From Burkholderia vietnamiensis LMG 10929 (GTDB lineage: Bacteria > Pseudomonadota > Gammaproteobacteria > Burkholderiales > Burkholderiaceae), in assembly GCF_000959445.1 (NCBI RefSeq), contig NZ_CP009632.1, forward strand, positions 558,001 through 622,000: DNA of 64,000 nt. The letters run 5' to 3'. The notes under the pieces are model-generated. The model ran no database searches, was not told where the DNA came from, and was given only the letters and a program-made list of their open reading frames with translations. The translations under genes were made by a program, and so were the position numbers. Positions 46,981-53,989 of the stretch are shown piece after piece (the stretch's first letter is position 1; each line of letters begins with the position of its first letter).

Positions 46981-47226
46981 ATGCCCAACGTCATAAAACG
47001 AGCCGCCGTTCTGTCGCCCGGCCAGATTCGTCATCTGCTGCGCGTCACTGAAGCGACCAGCAGGCATCCGGCGCGCGACGCCGTGATTCTTCTGTTTGGA
47101 CTGAGCGGCGGTGCGACGCTCGAGCAAGTTCAACTGTTGCTGCGTCATGAATCGATCGACGACACCCGGCGTTACATCGACGTCGAGAGCGCAGTTCTGT
47201 CCCGGATTTTCGAGGCGGCAATTTGA
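46981..47226 (+). pseudogene. Tyrosine recombinase with internal deletion
   Basis: The 81-residue frame opens like a site-specific integrase (AAVLSPGQIRHLLRVTEATS, then HPARDAVILLFGLS) and jumps to the C-terminal catalytic end (EQVQLLLRHESIDDTRRYID) with the His and Tyr region. The catalytic Arg and most of the core are missing. The join is in frame, so a short non-functional protein could be made. Confidence 0.6.
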
Positions 47227-47242
47227 TGACGCGTCTGGTATA

Positions 47243-47261
47243 TAGTACCGCCATGGTACTA
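47243..47261. promoter_or_regulatory. Palindrome overlapping a start codon
   Basis: TAGTACC and GGTACTA arms surround GCCAT, and the ATG of the 47253 gene lies inside the palindrome. The same arms recur at the stop codon of that gene. It could be an operator or a translational control hairpin. Confidence 0.6.
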
Positions 47262-47540
47262 GACAAACTTTCTAAAGGTCTCTTCGAACGCTGGCTGGAG
47301 ATTGAGGCGGCCGCCGGCAAGCCGCTCAAGCAAACACTCGAAGAGATTAATGCCGCATGCGGCACGGCATACCGTCATAACTGGCCGGCCAAGATGGCAG
47401 AAGCCGGGTATTCGCTCGAGCGCATCCCTGTGGCCGTGCGCCGCCATATGATGCGGACCGTGTTGCCGGCGGAATTGAGCGCGCGAGGCGTCACTGTCTC
47501 GCCGCAGATCGTTGAGCAGCTGATAAAAGCGTTGACATAG
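47253..47540 (+). CDS. Plasmid/phage-like hypothetical protein bracketed by palindromes
   Basis: The 95-residue protein begins MVLDKLSKGLFERWLEIEAA and contains CGTAYRHNWPAKMAEAGYS with a basic C-terminal half. It could be a small DNA-binding regulator, but no family is recognised. Its start codon and stop codon each lie inside near-identical palindromes (47243-47261 and 47538-47556), which suggests autoregulation or a mobile cassette. A longer frame from 47223 is possible but skips the palindrome ATG. Confidence 0.6.
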   Translation: MVLDKLSKGLFERWLEIEAAAGKPLKQTLEEINAACGTAYRHNWPAKMAEAGYSLERIPVAVRRHMMRTVLPAELSARGVTVSPQIVEQLIKALT

Positions 47541-47556
47541 TACCGCAGCGGTACTA
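47538..47556. promoter_or_regulatory. Palindrome overlapping a stop codon
   Basis: TAGTACCGC-A-GCGGTACTA is a perfect palindrome with 9-base arms. Its first three bases are the TAG stop of the 47253 gene. It shares seven bases of each arm with the palindrome at the start of that gene. A short T/A tail follows, so a weak terminator role is also possible. Confidence 0.6.
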
Positions 47557-47610
47557 TTATCTGATTCAAGCTCGGCGTTCGTATGCCGATAATGAATCGG
47601 GGGTTAGGCG

Positions 47611-48063
47611 ATGCCGCGCTGCATGGTTGGCCACGGAGTCTATGACGTAGGTCTGTATCGGACTCAAAAGCGGGGTCGCGTCTGCGGAGATCGGTCGCAG
47701 TGGCCGGTCATCAAGACACCGGGTACGCGTATCAAATAGTCCACGCTGCGAGAATGGATGGACGCGTGGCGGCGGATCAACGGGCGCTCGGCTAGCTCGA
47801 AACGGCACCAGCAACGCGCAGCACACGTCGCCGAGCTCGCTTCGAACATGAGCGTGGTCAATCGCGAGACGGATGTGGAGACCCTCGCAGCAGCCAAGCT
47901 GCTCATCGAGCGCGAGAACCTTCTTCCGCCGCGCGGCACGCGCGAAGGGCATCCTGCGACGGAAGTATTGCAGCGTGTCGGCACCGTGCTTGGGGAGCGT
48001 CGTCGTGCTGCTACTGAGCGCGATGCCAACGTCGACCGGAACTGCTGGAAAGCTGCAGCATAA
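47611..48063 (+). pseudogene. Phage-like hypothetical gene with an internal TAG
   Basis: From ATG 47611 the frame reads 42 codons (MPRCMVGHGVYDVGLYRTQK), meets TAG at 47737, and stays open in the same frame to 48063 with helical sequence (REWMDAWRRINGRSASSKRH). A single stop in an otherwise sensible frame suggests a point-mutated gene of about 150 codons. No family is recognised. Confidence 0.45.
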
Positions 48064-48082
48064 AGACGAGGAAGGCACGAAG

Positions 48083-48229
48083 ATGGATGCGAAGACAACG
48101 CTCGACGACGCATTTACAACCTTTCCGGATGAGGTGTATCTCGCCCAGGATGGTCGCAGGGCCCGCTTAGCGACCACGCCGTTTGAGATGCCGACACCGA
48201 ACTGGGCGATGCCCGCGAAATCGAAATAA
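48083..48229 (+). CDS. Tiny protein carrying the duplicated C-terminal module
   Basis: This 48-codon frame starts at ATG 48083 after a GAGGAAGG-like ribosome binding site. After eight unique codons the rest is the module DAFTTFPDEVYLAQDGRRAR plus LATTPFEMPTPNW that also forms the C-terminus of the 49055 gene. It looks like a 5-prime-truncated copy that acquired a start codon. Confidence 0.5.
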   Translation: MDAKTTLDDAFTTFPDEVYLAQDGRRARLATTPFEMPTPNWAMPAKSK

Positions 48230-48243
48230 GCCACGGAAAACGC
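48106..48243 (+). repeat. 138-bp direct repeat, copy 1
   Basis: This segment matches 49375-49512 base for base except for seven substitutions and no indels, about 95 percent identity. It spans the C-terminal coding module, the stop codon and the GGAAAACGC leader that follows. Confidence 0.9.
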
Positions 48244-48272
48244 CGGCCCGTTCGGCTCAACGAGAACGAAAC

Positions 48273-48485
48273 ATGGACCTGAAAGAAGAACTGGGAGTCG
48301 CCACCGTCAATGAATTGCGCCACGTGAGCTCGCGCGCGAAAGGCACGATGGGACAGACTGAGATCGACGAATATGAAGAGGTCGCTCCAGGGGGCGAGGT
48401 AATCGCCAGATACACCGTCACCGTGCATACCAACCTGCGCGGCCTCAAGACGACGCGCACCATCCAGAGACACGCTGTCGCCTAA
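48273..48485 (+). CDS. Small hypothetical protein in the tiny-gene array
   Basis: The 70-residue protein is acidic at its N-terminus (MDLKEELGVATVNELRHVSS) and has a beta-rich C-terminal half (GEVIARYTVTVHTNLRGLKT). It is in the array of small genes, with GGAAAACGCC lying between the previous stop and its ATG. No family recognised. Confidence 0.55.
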   Translation: MDLKEELGVATVNELRHVSSRAKGTMGQTEIDEYEEVAPGGEVIARYTVTVHTNLRGLKTTRTIQRHAVA

Positions 48486-48502
48486 CGCAACGGAAAAAGA
48501 CG

Positions 48503-48778
48503 ATGCATTTAGATTGCCAATCCTGCGGTGGGTGCTGCGCGTACTCGGACACGTGGCCCGAGTTCCTCGAAGAGGACACGTGCGATGGCATTCCGGAGGA
48601 GATGTGCAATTGTGAAACCGGTCGTATGAAGTGCGCCAGTGATCGCTGCGTCGCGCTGGTGGGCGAGATCGGGGTCGAGGTGTCATGCTCCGTCTACGAG
48701 CATCGACCAAGCGTGTGTCGAGCGTTCGCTGCCGGCTCGGATGCCTGTCGTCAGGTTCGGACATTTTTTGAGCTGTAG
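48503..48778 (+). CDS. YkgJ-like cysteine cluster protein
   Basis: The 91-residue protein has many cysteines in the order CQSCGGCCAYSDTWPEF, CNCETGRMKCASDRC and YEHRPSVCRAF, matching the zinc- or iron-chelating YkgJ/CxxCxxCC family. The function is unsettled. An ACGGAAAAAG leader precedes its ATG, in line with its neighbours. Confidence 0.78.
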   Translation: MHLDCQSCGGCCAYSDTWPEFLEEDTCDGIPEEMCNCETGRMKCASDRCVALVGEIGVEVSCSVYEHRPSVCRAFAAGSDACRQVRTFFEL

Positions 48779-48820
48779 GAAAATTCGCCGGCTCGGCCGG
48801 CACTGGAAAACGGAAAGATC

Positions 48821-49045
48821 ATGGCGACACTGCTTGAATGCCTTCGTGAGCTACCTGCGGATCTAGTGATGCGCGATCTCGCGGCCGTACGCGATGACGT
48901 TGCGACGGTGGCCGCGCACATCGAGCGCATTCATCGCGACGAGGGCGGATATGAGATGCGCAAAGAGTCGCGTAACTACGGGCGCAACGAGCTGGTGGCC
49001 GTCGGCCTGATCAGCGGGCCAGCGATGTACCGGGAAGTGAGATAG
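48821..49045 (+). CDS. Small hypothetical protein in the tiny-gene array
   Basis: The 74-residue protein has a helical leucine-rich start (MATLLECLRELPADLVMRDL) and a basic middle (RIHRDEGGYEMRKESRNYGR). A GCCGGC-TCG-GCCGGC hairpin at 48787-48801 and a GGAAAACGGAAAG leader precede its ATG. No family recognised. Confidence 0.55.
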   Translation: MATLLECLRELPADLVMRDLAAVRDDVATVAAHIERIHRDEGGYEMRKESRNYGRNELVAVGLISGPAMYREVR

Positions 49046-49054
49046 GAAAACGAT

Positions 49055-49498
49055 ATGAAACTGGGGCTGGGGTGGCTGGTGTTCTGCCTGCCAGTGCTGG
49101 GATTTGCAAACCCTGTATGTACCGAGATACCCGAAGGGGCGCGATTGCAACCCTACGTGATCGAAGACGTGGAATATAAGCCCCCTGGCTTCCCTCGGGC
49201 AATTTATGCAGTGACGGACGGTGAGGTCCTATGGGTTCGGTTTGATACGCCCCCGCCATGGCCACGCCCCTACACGCCGGGACCGAAGGACGGGGCAGAT
49301 CTTATTTTGAATTGGCATGCGTCGAAAGATTGTCTTATGGTCATGAAAGAAGGCCACTATGCCAACGGAAAGCGCGACGCATTTACAACCTTTCCGGATG
49401 AGGTGTATCTCGCCCAGGATGGCCGCAGGACCCGCTTAGCGACCACGCCGTTTGAGATGCCGACACCGAACTGGGCGACGCCCGCCAAATCGAAATGA
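49055..49498 (+). CDS. Exported hypothetical protein with the duplicated C-terminal module
   Basis: The 147-residue protein starts with a signal peptide (MKLGLGWLVFCLPVLGFA, cleavage near FANP) and contains a Pro-rich middle (FDTPPPWPRPYTPG) and a cysteine pair suited to the periplasm. Its last 41 residues are encoded by the 138-bp repeat shared with 48083. An AGGAAAACGAT leader precedes the ATG. Function unknown. Confidence 0.6.
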   Translation: MKLGLGWLVFCLPVLGFANPVCTEIPEGARLQPYVIEDVEYKPPGFPRAIYAVTDGEVLWVRFDTPPPWPRPYTPGPKDGADLILNWHASKDCLMVMKEGHYANGKRDAFTTFPDEVYLAQDGRRTRLATTPFEMPTPNWATPAKSK

Positions 49499-49512
49499 GC
49501 CCCAGAAAACGC
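49375..49512 (+). repeat. 138-bp direct repeat, copy 2
   Basis: It corresponds to 48106-48243 with seven substitutions. Both copies keep the reading frame and end in the leader of the next gene, pointing to duplication with selection or a recent copy. Confidence 0.9.
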
Positions 49513-49547
49513 TCGTGCTCGATGCGCGGGCCATACAGGAAAACATC

Positions 49548-49778
49548 GTGACGAAATCGGGGCGCCCAAATCCGGACTTATTGCCCGACGGCGACTACTG
49601 GGCAACATGCCGCGAACGAAATGAGATGTCAGCTGCCATCAACGGCCATAGCGCCGTGTTTCCGCAAGCCCGGATGACCGTCGCAAAAGGTTGGGCAGTT
49701 TTCTACCGTAACGGGGAAGAAGTCTGGACCTGCAATGCACGGTACGCGGCGGCGAACTTCAACATTCAGAAGGCGTAG
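49548..49778 (+). CDS. Small hypothetical protein in the tiny-gene array (GTG start)
   Basis: The 76-residue protein starts at GTG 49548 after an AGGAAAACATC leader. It contains PDGDYWATCRERNEMSAAIN and AVFYRNGEEVWTCNARYAAA, with the look of a compact beta-alpha fold. The GTG is preferred because of the shared leader. No family recognised. Confidence 0.55.
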   Translation: MTKSGRPNPDLLPDGDYWATCRERNEMSAAINGHSAVFPQARMTVAKGWAVFYRNGEEVWTCNARYAAANFNIQKA

Positions 49779-49785
49779 GAAAACT

Positions 49786-50004
49786 ATGGCAGCGATTCGC
49801 AAACTAGCTAAACGCATCTCACTGGCGAACTATCGTCGCTCCGCGGCGACAGCACGGCTTCGTGTCGCTCTGTCGATGGAGACGGAATCGTTGGCAGGCG
49901 GCGAAGCGTTGGCGGCCTTTGCCGCGCAGGCGCAGCGCTATCGCCCGCATGTCGTGGTGGCGAAGCAGGATTTGAGCGTGCTGCAAGCTCACTACGCGAA
50001 GTAG
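49786..50004 (+). CDS. Small basic hypothetical protein in the tiny-gene array
   Basis: The 72-residue protein is basic and helical (MAAIRKLAKRISLANYRRSA, then SVLQAHYAK). The leader AGGAAAACT ends two bases before the ATG and begins inside the preceding stop codon. It might bind nucleic acid, but no family is recognised. Confidence 0.5.
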   Translation: MAAIRKLAKRISLANYRRSAATARLRVALSMETESLAGGEALAAFAAQAQRYRPHVVVAKQDLSVLQAHYAK

Positions 50005-50007
50005 GCA

Positions 50008-50208
50008 ATGGAAGCCAAAATGCCCGCCTGGACGTTGCTGCTGTCGCTGTTCTGGTGCGTCATCCCGTTGTCGATCCTATGGGCGTGCAGAGACGCGGGC
50101 TTGTCGTGGTGGATCGGTGGGCCGGCCGCAGTTGTAGTCGCGGTGGGCGGCGTCTTTTTGGACCGTGCCATCGAGCGCAAGTACCGGCAAAAGCAACGTA
50201 CCAACTGA
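50008..50208 (+). CDS. Small two-helix membrane protein
   Basis: The 66-residue protein has two hydrophobic segments (WTLLLSLFWCVIPLSILWA and WWIGGPAAVVVAVGGVFL) and a basic tail, so it is probably an inner-membrane hairpin. It begins 3 bases after the previous stop. In phage-like contexts such proteins can be holins, but nothing else here supports lysis. Confidence 0.5.
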   Translation: MEAKMPAWTLLLSLFWCVIPLSILWACRDAGLSWWIGGPAAVVVAVGGVFLDRAIERKYRQKQRTN

Positions 50209-50221
50209 CACGGAAAAAATC

Positions 50222-50488
50222 ATGGATGAACAGGCTCTGCCTTCGCTGCTTGGTGACTTTACGCGGATTCTGCGCAGTCATGGGATTGCCATAGTATTTC
50301 ACGCTGGCAAGATCGACTCGATAGACGGTGGGACCGCTGCAGAAAGCCTGCGCGCGGCAGTCGAACAGTTCGGCCGTCGCGAGCGCCTTAGCCCCGAGTG
50401 CCAAGCAAGACTCATCAGGGAGATCTCGGGATCGCTGTTCGACGCAACCGACGGCTTTAACGCTGTTAAGAAAGCCCAAGTGGCTTGA
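50222..50488 (+). CDS. Small hypothetical protein in the tiny-gene array
   Basis: The 88-residue protein (MDEQALPSLLGDFTRILRSH) is mostly helical with balanced charge. A CACGGAAAAAATC leader precedes ATG 50222. No family recognised. Confidence 0.5.
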   Translation: MDEQALPSLLGDFTRILRSHGIAIVFHAGKIDSIDGGTAAESLRAAVEQFGRRERLSPECQARLIREISGSLFDATDGFNAVKKAQVA

Positions 50489-50501
50489 ATGGGAAAACAC
50501 G

Positions 50502-50612
50502 ATGAACCTCGGAGCGATAACGATCCGCTGCCCGGATTGCGGACGGCCGGCGCTGTGCAGCGCGAGCAAAGGGATGTGGTGCATTCACTGCAAGAACGGC
50601 ACCGCTCGATAG
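50502..50612 (+). CDS. 36-residue zinc-ribbon protein
   Basis: The short frame encodes CPDCGRPALC and CIHC, two CxxC-type pairs of a zinc ribbon. It starts at ATG 50502 after GGGAAAACACG. Its size makes it easy to overlook. A DNA- or RNA-binding adaptor is possible. Confidence 0.5.
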   Translation: MNLGAITIRCPDCGRPALCSASKGMWCIHCKNGTAR

Positions 50613-50626
50613 GAAAACGCGCAAAT

Positions 50627-50815
50627 ATGATGGACCGACCGCAATACACCACCGCCGAGTGCATCAGCATGGACGACGATGTCTGCAGAGCGTATGACAC
50701 CGCGTGCGACCTCGCTGTGTCGATAGAGGCTCCGCAACTGTGCGTGGACATTTATGTGTTTGTGGACGGTAGCAAGCTGCAATTTGAAGCTCGGCGCATG
50801 ACCGTTCTCTGGTAA
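50627..50815 (+). CDS. Small hypothetical protein, last of the tiny-gene array
   Basis: The 62-residue protein (MMDRPQYTTAECISMDDDVC) is acidic in its first half and ends in LQFEARRMTVLW. AGGAAAACGCGC precedes the ATG. No family recognised. Confidence 0.45.
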   Translation: MMDRPQYTTAECISMDDDVCRAYDTACDLAVSIEAPQLCVDIYVFVDGSKLQFEARRMTVLW

Positions 50816-50994
50816 GCGCGGTGGCATCAGCCGGTTGACGCGGTGTCGCGGCATCGATATTTCAATGGCCCAGGCAGTGCTCACATCGGTTAGGTATCCA
50901 TAATTTTACATAATAACTATTATCGACTAAATAGGGTCTGAACCCGACATCTCGAAGATTTTGCAGGGCCGTCACTGCAGTAGACCAACCCGAC

Positions 50995-52039
50995 TCAGTC
51001 TGAATCAGACAAATCGGGGCCCAATTCTGCTTCAATCTGGTCAATGGATGGCAGTCCGGCTTCAAGCGACGCGGGGACGTCCCGAAGGAGCTGGTATTCT
51101 GCGACGCCCATCGGATTTGCCATGCCACGCAGCGCATACTCGGCAACCAAACGGTTCTTTTCCCGGCACAGGAGCAACCCAATGGTCGGATCATCATCAG
51201 GCGACTTCAGTTCCGAGTCGACTGCGGACAGGTAAAAGTTCAGTTGCCCGGCATATTCGGGCCGGAACGGTGTCGCCTTCAGCTCTACCACCACATAACT
51301 GCGAAGTTTCAGGTGGTAAAATAGCAGATCGATGAAGAATTCATCGCCGCTGACTTCGAGCCGATACTGTCGCCCGACAAACGCAAAGCCGGCGCCAAGC
51401 TCGAGTAGAAAGCGGGTAATGTGGCGCGTCAGCCCCTGCTCGATATCGCGTTCCTGAGCATCTTCGGACAATCCGAGGAAGTCGAAGATGTACGGATCTT
51501 TGAGCGCTTCGCGCGCCAGATCTGATTGATGAGGCGGCAGGCGTGCGTCGAAATTGGTTACGGCCGCACCCGTCCGCGCATGTGCTTGCGTGTCAATTTG
51601 CATCGCGAGAACGTTGCGGGACCAGCCGTGCTCAAGCGCCTTGCCCGCGTACCAATCGCCGACCACCGGATCCTTTGCTTTGTCGAGCAAGGTACAAAGA
51701 TGAAACCACGGCAATTGTGCAGCAGGCTGCTGCACAAATTCCGATGAAGGCCATGCTTGCGCCAGAGCCCGCATGTATTTCAGGTTGCGCGGCGAGAATC
51801 CCCGCATGTCGGGAAACGCAGCCTTCAGGTCCTGCGCCAGCCGATCGATGACTTTTGCCCCCCCACCCTTGTCTCTCCTGGCGTTCGAGAATGTCGCTAC
51901 CGATCTGCCAGTACAGTGTCACCAACTCGCGATTCACACTTGCGGCGGCGCGTGCACGGGCAAGCTCGACCCGCTGCTTGAGCTCTGTGAGCCAGCGGCG
52001 ATAGTCTTCGTCACCCTGCGGGGTAAGGGAATTTGTCAT
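50995..52039 (-). pseudogene. PDDEXK nuclease (DUF1016/YhcG-like), frameshifted in a G7 tract
   Basis: The N-terminal DUF1016 domain (DYRRWLTELKQRVELARARA, TLYWQIGSDILERQERQGWG) is in one frame and the rest, starting MRGFSPRNLKYMRALAQAWP, in another. The C-terminal nuclease domain shows GDEFFIDLLFYH, LRSYVVVELKATPFRPEYAG and QLNFYLSAVD, with the Asp and Glu-x-Lys of a PDDEXK core. Removing one base from the seven-base C tract at 51868-51874 (plus strand) gives 347 residues, the normal length. The slip may be real, phase-variable or a sequencing error. Confidence 0.82.
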
Positions 52040-52163
52040 CCGGCCTTTCGTTTGCAGTGTCGTAGTCAAAAAGACAGTAGGCAATTATCCCGGCTGCAAC
52101 CGGAATGAGGCAATGCCTTGCCGAACCTGAGGGAATGTTGATCAAGCCCTATAGGGGCCCTAG

Positions 52164-53513
52164 CAGGCTGTTGAAATTGGATACGGTGTAAACGAGCCCT
52201 GAGGGCGGTGCGTTAGAGATATCGTGTTCATGATCTTGGGCAGACGAGAGCGATGCGCGGAATGGACGAGATGCAAGAACCGCTGTTCACGACGGTAAAG
52301 CTGGAAGATTTTGTTCCGGCCGATCACCCATTGAGGCCGCTTCGACTGCTGGTCAATCAAGCGCTGAAGCGACTCAATGGGCTGTTCAGCACGATCTATG
52401 CAGACAGCGGTCGAGCATCGATTGCGCCCGAGAAACTGCTGCGTGCGCTGCTGTTGCAAGTGTTTTACTCGGTGCGTAGCGAGCGCATGCTGATGGAACA
52501 AATGCGCTACAACTTGCTGTTCCGTTGGTTCGTCGGGCTGGCGATTGAAGACGCCGTCTGGGATCACTCGGTGTTCTCGAAGAACCGCGATCGTTTGCTC
52601 GAGCACGAAGTGGTCGAAGCGTTCTTTACCGAAGTCATGAGCTTGGCCGACAAGCAAGGGCTGCTGTCTAGAGAACACTTCTCGGTCGATGGCACGCTGA
52701 TCCAGGCGTGGGCCAGCCACAAGAGCTTCCGACCCAAGGACGGTTCGGACGATCCACCGGCCGGCGGTGGCCGCAATGCCGACACCGACTGGAAAGGCAA
52801 GCGGCGCAGCAACGACACGCACGAATCGAGTACCGATCCGGATGCGCGTCTGTTCCGAAAGGGGCGGCAAAGCGGAGCCATCCTTTGTTATCAGGGGCAC
52901 ATCCTGATGGAGAACCGCTCGGGCTTGGTGGTCGGCGCAGTGGTCAGCCACGCTGACGGTTTCGGCGAACGTGTAAGTGCATTGCGCCTGCTCGACTGTG
53001 TGCCGGGTCGTCACGCCAAGACGCTCGGCGCCGACAAGGGTTACGACATGCGCGACTTTGTCCGGGATTGCCGGGCTCGCAAAGTGACGCCACACGTCGC
53101 GCGCAACGACACGCATCAAGGCGGCAGCGCGATCGACGGCCGCACTTCGCGACACGCCGGCTATGGCATCAGCCAAGTCATTCGCAAGCGCATCGAAGAG
53201 CACTTCGGCTGGGGCAAGACCGTCGGCAGGATTCGACAGACTGCGTATCGCGGCATCAAACGGGTCGACCAGCACTTCAAACTGACGATGCTGGCGAGCA
53301 ACCTGACTCGAATGGCTCGAATACTGGCAGTGGTGCCACAAGGAGCGGCGCGATGAGCCGCCCAAGCGCTGCCGTTGCGCGGCAACGCGCCGGCCGACCC
53401 GCTCACCAGCGGGGCATCCGGCACGATCCGTCTGAAACTCAGCAGCCAATCGCATACGAAACCCTTTTAAACCGCGTTCCGGTCGTCAAAACGAGGCGCT
53501 TTTCAACAGCCTG
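52164..53513 (+). mobile_element. IS5-family insertion sequence with CTAG duplications
   Basis: The 1350-bp element has inverted ends CAGGCTGTTGAAA and TTTCAACAGCCTG and is flanked by CTAG (52160-52163 and 53514-53517), a known IS5-family target. It carries one intact transposase gene and appears complete. Confidence 0.9.
52253..53356 (+). CDS. IS5-family transposase
   Basis: The 367-residue DDE transposase has the N-terminal region LRPLRLLVNQALKRLNGLFS, the first Asp in HFSVDGTLIQAWASHKSF, the second in TLGADKGYDMRDFV and the Glu in KRIEEHFGWGKTVG. It is a single uninterrupted frame, unlike the two-frame IS5 relative in ritB. Start at ATG 52253; an in-frame ATG at 52262 is also possible. 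Confidence 0.9.
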   Translation: MRGMDEMQEPLFTTVKLEDFVPADHPLRPLRLLVNQALKRLNGLFSTIYADSGRASIAPEKLLRALLLQVFYSVRSERMLMEQMRYNLLFRWFVGLAIEDAVWDHSVFSKNRDRLLEHEVVEAFFTEVMSLADKQGLLSREHFSVDGTLIQAWASHKSFRPKDGSDDPPAGGGRNADTDWKGKRRSNDTHESSTDPDARLFRKGRQSGAILCYQGHILMENRSGLVVGAVVSHADGFGERVSALRLLDCVPGRHAKTLGADKGYDMRDFVRDCRARKVTPHVARNDTHQGGSAIDGRTSRHAGYGISQVIRKRIEEHFGWGKTVGRIRQTAYRGIKRVDQHFKLTMLASNLTRMARILAVVPQGAAR

Positions 53514-53951
53514 CTAGCGAACGAAATCCTGTCGAATGTTCCGACGTGTATTTGATTTTTACTCGATCACGCGCACGTGGAATTTCCCGATCTCCGCGCG
53601 ACGGCGTTTCTCTCCGGCCGTCACGTATTCGGACGCCGTCTGAAGCGAAGCATGCTCGGTGGGCACGCTGTAGGGCCTCCCCTTGATTTCCGTGCGCTTT
53701 ACCGGGGTAAGGCGATCTAGCTGCGACAAGGCCTAGCGGTCAGCCCCCAAAATAATAACTAATCAAATCAACCACTTCCTGACTGGTCTTTCCAACGTTC
53801 CTCAACACTTTCTCGCTGCGCCGATCGGCGCTGTCATGCGTTGGCCAGTGCTTTGGGAGCTGCGTGGCCGCGATAAGAAAACTTATCCACGATAGCATCT
53901 TTAGGTCAGCGCGAAATATCGTTTTCTAGCGTTATAGTCGTATGGAATAAT
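53514..53951. other. Region between the IS5 element and kfrA
   Basis: The minus strand holds an open stretch ending at 53559 without a start codon (TPVKRTEIKGRPYSVPTEHA, then SEYVTAGEKRRRAEIGKFHV), probably the tail of a disrupted gene. To its right the DNA becomes AT-richer, with TTATCCACG at 53883-53891, one base from a DnaA box, and TATAGT at 53933 as a -10 candidate for kfrA. Confidence 0.4.
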
Positions 53952-53968
53952 AGGCGGAAATTCCGCCT
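53952..53968. promoter_or_regulatory. Palindromic operator upstream of kfrA
   Basis: AGGCGGAA-A-TTCCGCCT is a perfect inverted repeat with 8-base arms, 21 bases upstream of the kfrA start. KfrA proteins repress their own promoters by binding such repeats, so this is the likely operator. Confidence 0.6.
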
Positions 53969-53989
53969 GTTTCCTTTCCGAAGCCCGTC

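Noticed and set aside
46813..47148. A 111-codon minus-strand frame opposite the integrase relic
   Set aside because: It is antisense to the recognisable recombinase pieces and starts poorly.
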